Shown piece after piece: positions 45,117 through 53,114 of a stretch of 64,000 nt of DNA. Position numbers and translations under genes: made by a program. The stretch spans positions 366,822-430,821 of the forward strand of contig NZ_BMYY01000001.1 in assembly GCF_014652515.1 (NCBI RefSeq). Direction: 5' to 3'. Each line of letters begins with the position of its first letter. The first letter of the stretch is position 1. Source of the stretch: Bacterioplanes sanyensis (GTDB lineage Bacteria; Pseudomonadota; Gammaproteobacteria; Pseudomonadales; Oceanobacteraceae). A model generated the notes under the pieces. It was not told the DNA's origin. It did no database searches and saw only the letters and a program-made list of their open reading frames with translations.

Positions 45117-45671
45117 CTAGCTTGTAAATACCGACTCGCTCGAGCCATTCGCTGCAGTGGATGGCTCTTCTGCCACGGCGGGTGCCGCGTCTGCCTCTTG
45201 CGGCTCGCTGGGCGCTTGCTGCTCTGAAATCTCAGCTTTTTGCGGCTGGGTTTGAGACGACGCTTTTTTCGAATCAGCCTGTTGTTTGGCGCGTTTGCGT
45301 TCTTCTTTGGTGATCTGACGTTCGTGATTGGCCCAAACACCGGACTTAAACTCAATGCTGTGCACGCCGTTTTCTTCGGCAATTTCATCCGCCAGCTGTC
45401 GTGCGGCTTCGTCGGCGTCGCGCGCCATCAGTTTGCGCTCGCCTGCTTCTAAGCGAGCAAATAAGTCCAGCAGTGCGGTGGACAGAAGCTCGCTGGCCAG
45501 TTCGTCACGGCTTTTTTGGAAGCGCTTGGCAATACCGCTGAGCATTGCCAGATCACTGGCATCCAGCCGCACATGCAGGCTTGCCAGGCTCAGTTCGCGC
45601 TGTTGGCGCGCTTTTTCTTCTTCGTAGTACCGCTCCAGCAATGATTGCGTCATGCTGATGTCTTGAGTCAT
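45117..45671 (-). CDS. Unknown protein with low-complexity tail, 184 aa
   Basis: 184 residues from ATG 45671 after AGGAGCAGCC. Residues 20-75 (LASLHVRLDASDLAMLSGIA, FQKSRDELASELLSTALLDL) look like a strand-helix-helix unit similar to ribbon-helix-helix DNA-binding proteins, which would suggest a regulator, but this is weak. A charged helical middle and an Ala/Gln/Pro/Ser-rich, probably disordered tail (from about residue 130, KKASSQTQPQKAEISEQQA) follow. I do not recognise a family. Convergent with the 63-residue gene; divergent from bolA. Confidence 0.6.
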   Translation of the reverse strand: MTQDISMTQSLLERYYEEEKARQQRELSLASLHVRLDASDLAMLSGIAKRFQKSRDELASELLSTALLDLFARLEAGERKLMARDADEAARQLADEIAEENGVHSIEFKSGVWANHERQITKEERKRAKQQADSKKASSQTQPQKAEISEQQAPSEPQEADAAPAVAEEPSTAANGSSESVFTS

Positions 45672-45794
45672 AAGGCTGCTCCTGAAAAAAAGGCTACTTT
45701 AATGGCCGTGCCGGTGGCTTCGCAAGGCCGTTCGCCGCGCTACCGTGAAAGCCACGGAATTGATATTCTGGCCGCAAAATTAAGGAGCATCCGC

Positions 45795-46097
45795 ATGATT
45801 GCAGAAAAAATTGCCGAAAAGCTGGCGGCATTGGCCCCAGAGGTGTTGGATATCGTTAATGAAAGCCACATGCATTCGGGCCCAGCCACAGATTCGCACT
45901 TTAAAGTAGTGATTGTCAGCGCCGCCTTTGAGGGCATGCGCCCGGTGGCGCGTCATCAAAACGTCTATGGATTACTCTCTGCTGAGCTTGAGGGCCCAGT
46001 GCATGCACTGAGTGTGCACGCTTACACGCCGAGCGAGTTTGACCCTCAGACGGTACCGCTGTCACCTAATTGCCGCGGCGGCAGCAAAGTCGGCTGA
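45795..46097 (+). CDS. BolA family protein
   Basis: 100 residues from ATG 45795, seven bases after AAGGAG. BolA fold: MIAEKIAEKLAALAPEVLDI, ESHMHSGPATDSHFKVVIVS with the conserved His, FEGMRPVARHQNVYGLLSAE, and VHALSVHAYTPSEFD. BolA proteins act with monothiol glutaredoxins in iron-sulfur handling and morphology. Could be BolA or an IbaG-like paralogue; the VNESHMHSG motif favours BolA. It is followed by a START protein gene after 100 bases. Confidence 0.92.
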   Translation: MIAEKIAEKLAALAPEVLDIVNESHMHSGPATDSHFKVVIVSAAFEGMRPVARHQNVYGLLSAELEGPVHALSVHAYTPSEFDPQTVPLSPNCRGGSKVG

Positions 46098-46198
46098 TTG
46101 TCAATGACTGTGGCTGCACAGGGTGCCTAAGTTCGGCCACCGCTGGCGGTCAGTAAGGCTGGCAAGCTGTATCAGCATCTCTGAGCTGAGGTAACGAT

Positions 46199-46879
46199 AT
46201 GATAATCAAATGGCTGACGCTGTTTACCCTGTGCAGTTGGCTTGCCTCGATCGCGTATGCCGACACCGACTGGCGGCGTGTGATTGACGATCAGGAGAGT
46301 GATGTTCAAGTATGGCTGCGTCCGGTCGAGGGATCTGCGTTGCAGGCATTTCGGGGCGAAACTCGCGTCAAAAGCCGTTTGACCGCGGCGGTAGCTTTGC
46401 TGGAAGACAATGCCGTGGCTCCTCGGTGGATGCACAATTGTGGCGGCATAGAGGTGATTGAGCAGGTGTCGCCGACTCAGGCGGTGTCGTACATGATATC
46501 TGAAGCGCCTTGGCCCGTGAGTGATCGCGATGTGATTGTTGAAACCCAGATTCGTCAGTCGGATCTGGGGGTGGTAACGCTGACAGTGAACAGTCGCGAC
46601 GATGTCTTGCCAGTACATGACGAGTTTGTTCGCATCCCCAAGATGCAGGGCTTTTGGCGTTTTACCCCGCAGGCCGATGGCTATTTAAAGGTTGAATATC
46701 AAGCACACGCTGACCCAGGCGGTAGCTTGCCGTCCTGGCTGGCCAACAGCGTGGTAGAGGAGACACCTTATTATACGCTTAAAGCCTTTCGGCAATGGGT
46801 GCAAACGCCTAAGTACCAAGAAGCGGAACGTTCGTTTATTCGCGAGGTCACTGTGTCGAAAACGACTGCACCGCATTAA
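46199..46879 (+). CDS. START domain-containing exported protein
   Basis: 226 residues. Signal peptide MIIKWLTLFTLCSWLASIAYA, then a START lipid-binding domain: WRRVIDDQESDVQVWLRPVE, LQAFRGETRVKSRLTAAVAL, VSYMISEAPWPVSDRDVIVE with the conserved Trp-Pro motif of this group, GFWRFTPQADGYLKVEYQAH and ADPGGSLPSWLANS. It probably binds a lipid in the periplasm; ligand unknown. ATG 46199 follows GAGGTAACG. Same strand as bolA and the next small gene. Confidence 0.9.
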   Translation: MIIKWLTLFTLCSWLASIAYADTDWRRVIDDQESDVQVWLRPVEGSALQAFRGETRVKSRLTAAVALLEDNAVAPRWMHNCGGIEVIEQVSPTQAVSYMISEAPWPVSDRDVIVETQIRQSDLGVVTLTVNSRDDVLPVHDEFVRIPKMQGFWRFTPQADGYLKVEYQAHADPGGSLPSWLANSVVEETPYYTLKAFRQWVQTPKYQEAERSFIREVTVSKTTAPH

Positions 46880-46921
46880 CATGACATTCAATGAAAGCTA
46901 ATAAGATGAGGTACTTGCTGC

Positions 46922-47185
46922 ATGGTGGCGCATAAGTCATTAAGTGACAGCGATATTTCCCGCATTATTGAAATGGCTTGGGAAGATCGCACACCGCTAG
47001 ATGCTATCGAAAAACTGTATGGTTTAAACGAGCCGGCACTGCGACAGTTAATGCGTCGTGAGTTAAGACCATCGTCATTTCGTTTATGGCGCCAGCGCGT
47101 TAGCGGGCGCGTGACGAAGCATCAAGCGTTGCGCCCGGCCGGCATTGAGCGCGCCTACTGTCCGACCCAGTACAAGCATAAATAG
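46922..47185 (+). CDS. TIGR03643 family protein
   Basis: 87 residues starting MVAHKSLSDSDISRIIEMAW. The pattern SRIIEMAWEDRTPLDAIE, a GLNEPALRQLMRREL helix, SSFRLWRQRVSGRVTKH and RAYCPTQYKHK matches TIGR03643, a small basic protein in many marine bacteria; related proteins have a helix-turn-helix-like core. Function is unknown. It lies 42 bases after the START gene and before a Pho-box promoter. Confidence 0.85.
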   Translation: MVAHKSLSDSDISRIIEMAWEDRTPLDAIEKLYGLNEPALRQLMRRELRPSSFRLWRQRVSGRVTKHQALRPAGIERAYCPTQYKHK

Positions 47186-47217
47186 GGTCTGCTGTGATCA
47201 GCGTCACCCAACGTCGC

Positions 47218-47251
47218 CTGTAACATAACTGTAATATTTAACTCCTAGACT
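47218..47251 (+). promoter_or_regulatory. Pho box and -10 of phosphate-binding protein gene
   Basis: CTGTAAC-ATAA-CTGTAAT (47218-47235) has the 7-4-7 Pho-box layout of PhoB-activated promoters, each half 5-6 of 7 to CTGTCAT. Ten bases later TAGACT (47246-47251) fits a -10. The predicted start is near 47258, about 25 bases before the start codon. Confidence 0.7.
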
Positions 47252-47282
47252 GCCGCCAAAATTTTCAGTTGGTAGTTGAGTG

Positions 47283-48665
47283 ATGACCTTTAAACGCGCG
47301 CTGTTCGCTTTCGTTACCAGCTGGTTGCTGGCCCATTCTGCGCTTGCTCGGATGCCCGAGCCGTTCACGGATTTACCCTACGACGATGAAGTCGAACTGT
47401 TCGCCATACATGGTTCCAATACCATTGGTGCGCATCTTGGTCCTGGTTTGGTCAAAGCGTATTTGCAAGCCAAAGGCGCTGAACAGGTAGAGGTGGTTGC
47501 TACCGGAGTCGCCAACGAGCACTGGGTGCAAGGCCTGCATCCTGCTTCCCGCAGTCAGGTCAAAGTTCGTATTGAAGCGCACGGATCAGGCACTGGCTTT
47601 CGCGGCCTTGCCAACGGCAACGCGCAAATTGCCGCCGCCTCTCGCCCCGTTAAAGACAAGGAAGCGAACGCTCTGGCGCAGTTGTCTAACATGCGCAGCC
47701 CTCAATCCGAGCACATTGTCGGTATTGATGGGTTGGCGATCATCGTCAATCCCGCCAACCGCGTGGATGATTTGAGTGTGACTGAGCTGGCCGATATTTT
47801 TGCTGGCCACTATCAGGATTGGTCCGAACTGGGAGGATCAGCTGGGCCGATTCGTGTTTATGCCCGTGATGACAAATCCGGTACTTGGGACAGCTTTCGT
47901 AGCATGGTGCTGGGAAAAACGCGTCAGCTGGTGAGTTCAGCACAGCGCTATGAGTCCAATGATGTGTTGTCTGATGCGGTTGCCGGTGATCCTAACGGCA
48001 TTGGCTTTGTGGCACTATCGGCGGTTCGCAATAGCAAGGTTGTCGCGGTGTCAGACGGTGGTGCTAAATCTCTGATCCCCAACAAACTGACGGTTGCCAC
48101 GGAAGATTACGCTTTATCGCGGCGCTTGTATTTGTATACAGATGACGAGCCCTCCAACCCGTATGTCAGCGAATTTATCGAGTTCGCGCTGGCCGACCAA
48201 GGGCAGCAAATAGTAGCGGATAATGGCTTTGTATCGCAGGAACTGAAAGCGGTGGTGCCGGAGTTTTACCCGCAGCTACCGCAGGATTTTCGTCAATTAA
48301 CGGCGGGCGCTAAGCGTTTGACGATTAACTTTCGTTTTTACGAAGGCAGCGCCACCCTCGATAATAAAGCGCTGAGCGATGTCGATAGGTTGATTGAGTA
48401 TCTGGAAAGCATGTCAGACCCCGAGATCATTTTGATCGGTTTTAGCGACGAAAAACGTAACGAGGAACGCTCTGAGTTACTGTCTAAGCTGCGTGCCATG
48501 GCAGTGCGACGTGAGCTGGTAAAGCGTGGCGGTATTTACCCGAAAGAAATCGTTGGTTATGGCGTGAACTTGCAGGTGGCCTCAGGCAATCGCAAAGAAG
48601 GGCAGATTAAAAACCGTCGTGTTGAAGTGTGGCTGCGTGACAACCCAGTATTGGCTTCTGAGTAA
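47283..48665 (+). CDS. Phosphate-binding protein fused to OmpA domain
   Basis: 460 residues from ATG 47283 (a GTG at 47280 precedes it). Signal peptide MTFKRALFAFVTSWLLAHSALA. Residues about 35-310 form a PstS-like phosphate-binding domain: LFAIHGSNTIGAHLGPGLV, VRIEAHGSGTGFRGLANGNA, AAASRPVKDKEANALAQL, YARDDKSGTWDSFRSMVLG. The last 120 residues form an OmpA-like peptidoglycan-binding domain (NFRFYEGSATLDNKALSDV, IILIGFSDEKRNEERSELLS, VGYGVNLQVASGNR, IKNRRVEVWLR). A periplasmic phosphate-binding protein fastened to the cell wall is implied. The Pho box upstream supports phosphate-starvation control. No pst transporter genes adjoin it. Confidence 0.9.
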   Translation: MTFKRALFAFVTSWLLAHSALARMPEPFTDLPYDDEVELFAIHGSNTIGAHLGPGLVKAYLQAKGAEQVEVVATGVANEHWVQGLHPASRSQVKVRIEAHGSGTGFRGLANGNAQIAAASRPVKDKEANALAQLSNMRSPQSEHIVGIDGLAIIVNPANRVDDLSVTELADIFAGHYQDWSELGGSAGPIRVYARDDKSGTWDSFRSMVLGKTRQLVSSAQRYESNDVLSDAVAGDPNGIGFVALSAVRNSKVVAVSDGGAKSLIPNKLTVATEDYALSRRLYLYTDDEPSNPYVSEFIEFALADQGQQIVADNGFVSQELKAVVPEFYPQLPQDFRQLTAGAKRLTINFRFYEGSATLDNKALSDVDRLIEYLESMSDPEIILIGFSDEKRNEERSELLSKLRAMAVRRELVKRGGIYPKEIVGYGVNLQVASGNRKEGQIKNRRVEVWLRDNPVLASE

Positions 48666-48670
48666 TCCTA

Positions 48671-48706
48671 AAAAAGCCGCTGCAGAGCAGCGGCTAAATT
48701 TTTTTA
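48671..48706. terminator. Bidirectional terminator between convergent genes
   Basis: AGCCGCTGC / GCAGCGGCT with loop AGA, A-run before and T-run after. It serves the phosphate-binding gene on the forward strand and, with the A-run at its left, the porin gene on the reverse. Confidence 0.92.
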
Positions 48707-49840
48707 AAAAACGTATTTGGTGGTGAAGTGAATGCGTGATAAATCGCCTTCAGCGCCGTTGACGTTCTCGTGCGTGGCTTGGCTGTATTCTACGCCGTAG
48801 GTCATTTTTTTAACCGGTGAATACATCAGGTTAACGCGCCAACTGGTGGCTTTTTCTGTGTCGTTAGCGACGACGTCGTCGTAATCAGCCTCCAGCATTG
48901 AATAAGCAATCGTACTGCGCAGTTGGTCGCTCCAGTGATGGCGAAAGCCAATAAACGCGGCGCTGACGTCGGTTGCTTCCAAATCGCCATTGGTGCTGAT
49001 GGCGGCATCTGCCGCTGCGGCTAAGCCAACATAGCGGGCGACATTGCCCTGGGTGTAGCTGAACTTCAGATCGTCTTTGCCGATCATGACCTTGCCGGAA
49101 ACATTAAAGCCAACGCCTGTGGTGCTTTCATCTAGCTCATTGTCACCGTCATCATCAAGATCAGCGACTACGGCCAGTTGGCGGGCGATGGCGGCGACGC
49201 TAAAGGCATGATCCCCCGCACTGATGTTGTAGCGTGCGACGATGTCTGGCATACCGGCATCGTCCGTTGCCCCGACTCCCGCAACGTTCGTTTCTGGGTT
49301 TTCCAGCGCCACTTGTAAGCCGCCACGGGTGTAGCGCACCTGGGCTTGGCGGGCAAACACTGTGCCATCGCTGACGCCAAGGAAATCGACGGTTTCCGGC
49401 AGAGCCCCAACATTCATAAAGGTCGACCAGGTCTGGCCGAACGTCCATGCACCCGTGCGCACAAACGCGTGGCGCAGGCGAGGGCTGTAGGAGTTCGAGA
49501 CCACCTCATTGCCTTGCGTTGAGCCAAGAAAGTCGGCCTCGACAAAGGTCATGACGGAATGGCCGTTGCCCAAATCAGTATTGGTTTTGAAGTTGAAGCG
49601 CGAGGTTTTGGCGTGCATGTCGAAGTGACTGGTTTCGTCGACATCGCCAGTGCTTACTGGGGTGCCCGAAGGGACGTAGAAATCTCGAGCGAGTGAGGCA
49701 GAGCCTACATCGCCATCGGAATACGTGCTCATCATGGCATCAAACTTAATGTAGCCACCGTAAGAAAACTCGGTATTGGCTGCTTGGACGGCCAGGGGAA
49801 GGGCTGCCGTTGCTAGCAAAAGAGATGGGAAAAGGCGCAT
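48704..49840 (-). CDS. DcaP-like trimeric porin
   Basis: 378 residues from ATG 49840 (GGAGAG upstream). Signal peptide MRLFPSLLLATAALPLAVQA, then a beta-barrel starting NTEFSYGGYIKFDAMMSTYS and ending HFTTKYVF with a terminal Phe. The conserved start SYGGYIKFDAM and the segments FKTNTDLGNGHSVMTFVEAD, RLRHAFVRTGAWTFGQTWST match DcaP-like porins, which pass dicarboxylates or similar anions; substrate here is not known. Long spacer to acs on the other side. Confidence 0.85.
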   Translation of the reverse strand: MRLFPSLLLATAALPLAVQAANTEFSYGGYIKFDAMMSTYSDGDVGSASLARDFYVPSGTPVSTGDVDETSHFDMHAKTSRFNFKTNTDLGNGHSVMTFVEADFLGSTQGNEVVSNSYSPRLRHAFVRTGAWTFGQTWSTFMNVGALPETVDFLGVSDGTVFARQAQVRYTRGGLQVALENPETNVAGVGATDDAGMPDIVARYNISAGDHAFSVAAIARQLAVVADLDDDGDNELDESTTGVGFNVSGKVMIGKDDLKFSYTQGNVARYVGLAAAADAAISTNGDLEATDVSAAFIGFRHHWSDQLRSTIAYSMLEADYDDVVANDTEKATSWRVNLMYSPVKKMTYGVEYSQATHENVNGAEGDLSRIHFTTKYVF

Positions 49841-50237
49841 GCTCGCTCTCCAATTATTGTCATTGTGCACCTCACTATGGTGTACAGCTGCCAATGTCAT
49901 AAATTAGCCATAAGTCGCAGCCGTCAACCACAGTGGATTAGCCGGTTTGCTTTGGTATCAGCAAGGTTTAGTCAGTGGTTGCGCCATTGCCACTCTTCCA
50001 TGGACTATTGTTCAGGCAAAAGTTTGAGACTTAAGGACAGTAAGGTCGTAGGGCTTGGTCGAGATAGGTGGCCATGGTTCAGTCAATAGCGGTGCGGATG
50101 AGTAGACCATTGTCTAATTTCAGTAATAGCGCTCTGCCAACCAAACTGGAATCAAACAAAAACAACAAGGCGCCATCGGTCGCAGTCAGTTACTGCAGTG
50201 AGCAGCGTCATGGTTGAGCTGAATAAGAGGAAACGCT
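49841..50237. other. Divergent promoter region between porin gene and acs
   Basis: About 397 bases with no credible gene. It must hold the promoters of both genes. I see no clear sigma-54 site or other named motif; the likely CrbR/ErdR-type site for acs cannot be assigned by eye. Several T- and A-rich patches near 49900 and 50150. Confidence 0.5.
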
Positions 50238-52187
50238 ATGAGCGAGCAAAAGGTATATCCGGTTAAACAGGAGTTTGCCGACTCGGCTTGGATCAATAAC
50301 GACAAATATCAGCAAATGTACCAGCAGTCGGTGATTAATCCGGATGGTTTCTGGCGCGAGCAGGCCGAGCAGCGCATTGATTGGATGCGCCCGTTCACCA
50401 AAGTACGCAACGTCTCTTTTGATGATCATCATGTCGATATTCGCTGGTTTGAAGATGGCACCTTGAATGCGTCAGTGAACTGCTTGGACCGGCACCTAGA
50501 AACCCGAGGCGATCAAACGGCCATTATTTGGGAGGGCGATGAGCCCGACCAAGATAAACACATTACCTACCGCGAGTTGCATGAGCAGGTCTCTAAATTT
50601 GCCAACGCCTTGCGTGGGCAAGGGGTACGTCGCGGCGATGTGGTGTGCATTTATATGCCGATGATCCCAGAAGCCGCCGTTGCTATGTTGGCCTGTACCC
50701 GCATCGGTGCGATTCACTCTGTGGTGTTTGGTGGTTTTTCACCAGATGCGCTGGCTGGCCGCATTGAAGACAGTAACGCCAAAATCGTTATTACTGCTGA
50801 TGAAGGTGTGCGCGGTGGTAAGCATGTTGCCCTTAAAGCGAATGTCGATGAGGCGCTGACGCACCCCAGTATTCGCTCGCTGGAAAAGGTCATCGTCGTT
50901 AAGCGCACTGGCGCTGACGTGGCTTGGCATCATGCCCGTGATGTTTGGTACGAAGACTTGATGGCGCTGGCTTCACCAAACTGCCCAGCGGAGGAAATGA
51001 ACGCTGAAGATCCGCTGTTTATCTTGTATACCTCCGGCTCCACCGGCAAACCCAAAGGGGTGTTGCACACTACCGGCGGCTACATGGTGTGGGCATCCAT
51101 TACTCACCAATATGTGTTTGATTACCACGATGGCGATGTCTACTGGTGCACGGCCGATATTGGCTGGATTACCGGTCATACCTATTTGCTCTACGGCCCC
51201 TTAGCCAATGGTGGTACCACATTGATGTGTGAAGGCGTACCAAACTATCCGGATATTAATCGGGTATCGCAAATCGTCGATAAGCATCAGGTTAATATTC
51301 TCTACACCGCACCCACGGCCATTCGTTCATTGATGGCGGAAGGCTCGGCCGCGGTGGAGCAAACCCATCGCGAATCCCTGCGCTTACTGGGCTCCGTTGG
51401 GGAGCCGATTAACCCGGAAGCGTGGGAGTGGTACTACCGCGTGGTGGGTGAAGAGCGTTGCCCCATCGTGGATACCTGGTGGCAAACCGAAACGGGCGGC
51501 ATCATGATTACGCCTCTGCCTGGTGCCACAGACATGAAGCCAGGGTCTGCAACGCGTCCGTTCTTCGGGGTGCAGCCTGCGCTGGTTGATAACGCCGGTA
51601 TGCTGCTGGACGGCGCGACCGAGGGCAACTTGGTGATTATTGACAGCTGGCCCGGTCAGGCGCGTACCGTGTACGGTGATCATGATCGCTTTGTACAAAC
51701 GTATTTTTCAACTTTCCGTGGCATGTATTTTACCGGTGACGGTGCTCGTCGCGACGAAGATGGCTATTTTTGGATCACTGGTCGCGTAGATGACGTGATC
51801 AATGTCTCGGGTCATCGCATGGGCACTGCTGAAGTAGAAAGCGCGCTGGTGGCGCATGATAAGGTTGCCGAGGCAGCGGTGGTCGGCTATCCGCATGACA
51901 TTAAAGGTCAGGGCATTTATGTTTACGTCACCTTAAATGCGGGTGAAGAAGCATCTGAAGAGCTGGCCAAAGAGCTGCGCAACTGGGTGCGTACGGAAAT
52001 TGGCCCGGTGGCGACGCCAGATTTAATTCAAATTACGCCTGGGCTGCCCAAAACTCGCTCGGGTAAGATCATGCGGCGTATTTTGCGTAAAATTGCCGCG
52101 AATGAGCATGACGCATTAGGGGATACCTCGACCTTAGCTGACCCTTCGGTGGTTGATACTTTGATTGAGAATCGTCTGAACCGTTAA
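50238..52187 (+). CDS. acs: Acetyl-CoA synthetase
   Basis: 649 residues, ATG 50238 after GAGGAAACG. AMP-forming enzyme of the AcsA type: [21 protein letters not shown]-loop, [70 protein letters not shown] and the C-terminal [15 protein letters not shown] with the catalytic Lys that can be acetylated. It turns acetate, ATP and CoA into acetyl-CoA. A LuxR-type response regulator follows, a layout like acs with CrbR/ErdR in Pseudomonas. Confidence 0.97.
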   Translation: MSEQKVYPVKQEFADSAWINNDKYQQMYQQSVINPDGFWREQAEQRIDWMRPFTKVRNVSFDDHHVDIRWFEDGTLNASVNCLDRHLETRGDQTAIIWEGDEPDQDKHITYRELHEQVSKFANALRGQGVRRGDVVCIYMPMIPEAAVAMLACTRIGAIHSVVFGGFSPDALAGRIEDSNAKIVITADEGVRGGKHVALKANVDEALTHPSIRSLEKVIVVKRTGADVAWHHARDVWYEDLMALASPNCPAEEMNAEDPLFILYTSGSTGKPKGVLHTTGGYMVWASITHQYVFDYHDGDVYWCTADIGWITGHTYLLYGPLANGGTTLMCEGVPNYPDINRVSQIVDKHQVNILYTAPTAIRSLMAEGSAAVEQTHRESLRLLGSVGEPINPEAWEWYYRVVGEERCPIVDTWWQTETGGIMITPLPGATDMKPGSATRPFFGVQPALVDNAGMLLDGATEGNLVIIDSWPGQARTVYGDHDRFVQTYFSTFRGMYFTGDGARRDEDGYFWITGRVDDVINVSGHRMGTAEVESALVAHDKVAEAAVVGYPHDIKGQGIYVYVTLNAGEEASEELAKELRNWVRTEIGPVATPDLIQITPGLPKTRSGKIMRRILRKIAANEHDALGDTSTLADPSVVDTLIENRLNR

Positions 52188-52212
52188 TGGAGCATTTGGG
52201 TTGATTTTCCTC

Positions 52213-52246
52213 AAGGCTGTGCGCAGATTTCTGCGGACAGCCTTTT
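52213..52246 (+). terminator. Terminator after acs
   Basis: AAGGCTGT-g-CGCAG, loop ATTT, CTGCG-g-ACAGCCTT then T residues: a 13-pair stem with one G-G mismatch, 25 bases past the acs stop. Confidence 0.85.
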
Positions 52247-52378
52247 GCGTTTCAGCGACAATGGACAACAACAATAACAAGTGTCTGTTGCGAGCGTATT
52301 TGGATGTATGGGCGTGACAGATGGATGTACGTATGTTGCTATTTATTAAGCGCATACGACAGGCTCTGAGGGGAAATC

Positions 52379-53068
52379 ATGCAGCTGGCCAATAAAATAC
52401 TGATTGCCGACGATCATCCGCTGTTTCGCACTGCCATGCAGCAGGCGGTTAAGCAGTTGGTACCCGATGTTATCATCGCTCAGGCGGAATCATTACCCGA
52501 GTTGCAAACTCGAGTGGAAGAACACAAAGACGCCGATCTGGTATTGCTCGATTTACAAATGCCCGGTGCGCACGGTTTTTCAGGTCTGGTGTTTTTGCGC
52601 TCGCATTATCCAGAAATTCCGGTGATCGTGGTGTCGGCGTGTGAAGATCCGGCCATCATGTGCCAGGCACTCGACCATGGAGCTTCTGGCTACATCGCTA
52701 AATCGTCGCCATTAGAGGCCATTTCTGATGCCATTGGCTGTGTATTAGAAGGTGATGTGTATCTGCCAGAAGTGGCGCGCCGTCATCAACATCAACCCAA
52801 TGAAAAGGCGCTGGATTTGGCTGAGCGCTTAGCGAGTTTGACGCCGCAGCAGTTTCGCGTGTTGACCATGATGTCGGAAGGCATGTTAAACAAACAAATC
52901 GCCTATGACTTGGAAGTCAGTGAAGCCACTATTAAGGCCCATGTCACGGCGATTTTTCGCAAGTTGGGGGTGCGCACGCGCACGCAGGCGGTGATCGCTG
53001 TACAGAGTTTGGATATAGAAAAGCCGGAAGCACTAATGCCCCATGCTACCGGCTCTGAAACAGAATAA
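52379..53068 (+). CDS. LuxR-type response regulator, CrbR/ErdR-like
   Basis: 229 residues: N-terminal receiver domain with acidic pair ILIADDHPLFR, phosphoacceptor Asp58 in LVLLDLQMPG and VVSACEDPAIM / GYIAKSS, then a C-terminal LuxR/FixJ helix-turn-helix (LTPQQFRVLTMMSEGMLNKQ, EVSEATIKAHVTAIFRKLGV). In gammaproteobacteria a regulator of this type (CrbR, ErdR) next to acs activates it when phosphorylated by the kinase CrbS. No kinase gene is in this window. Function by analogy. Confidence 0.88.
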   Translation: MQLANKILIADDHPLFRTAMQQAVKQLVPDVIIAQAESLPELQTRVEEHKDADLVLLDLQMPGAHGFSGLVFLRSHYPEIPVIVVSACEDPAIMCQALDHGASGYIAKSSPLEAISDAIGCVLEGDVYLPEVARRHQHQPNEKALDLAERLASLTPQQFRVLTMMSEGMLNKQIAYDLEVSEATIKAHVTAIFRKLGVRTRTQAVIAVQSLDIEKPEALMPHATGSETE

Positions 53069-53080
53069 ATCTGCGCTGAA

Positions 53081-53106
53081 CCGCTGAAAAGAGGTCTTTT
53101 CAGCGG
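53081..53106. terminator. Perfect hairpin between convergent genes
   Basis: CCGCTGAAAAGA (53081-53092), GG, TCTTTTCAGCGG (53095-53106). It lies between the stops of the response regulator and cysN. The stem is 12 pairs, but there is no T-run after it, so strength as a terminator is uncertain. Confidence 0.6.
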
Positions 53107-53114
53107 CGGCATCG

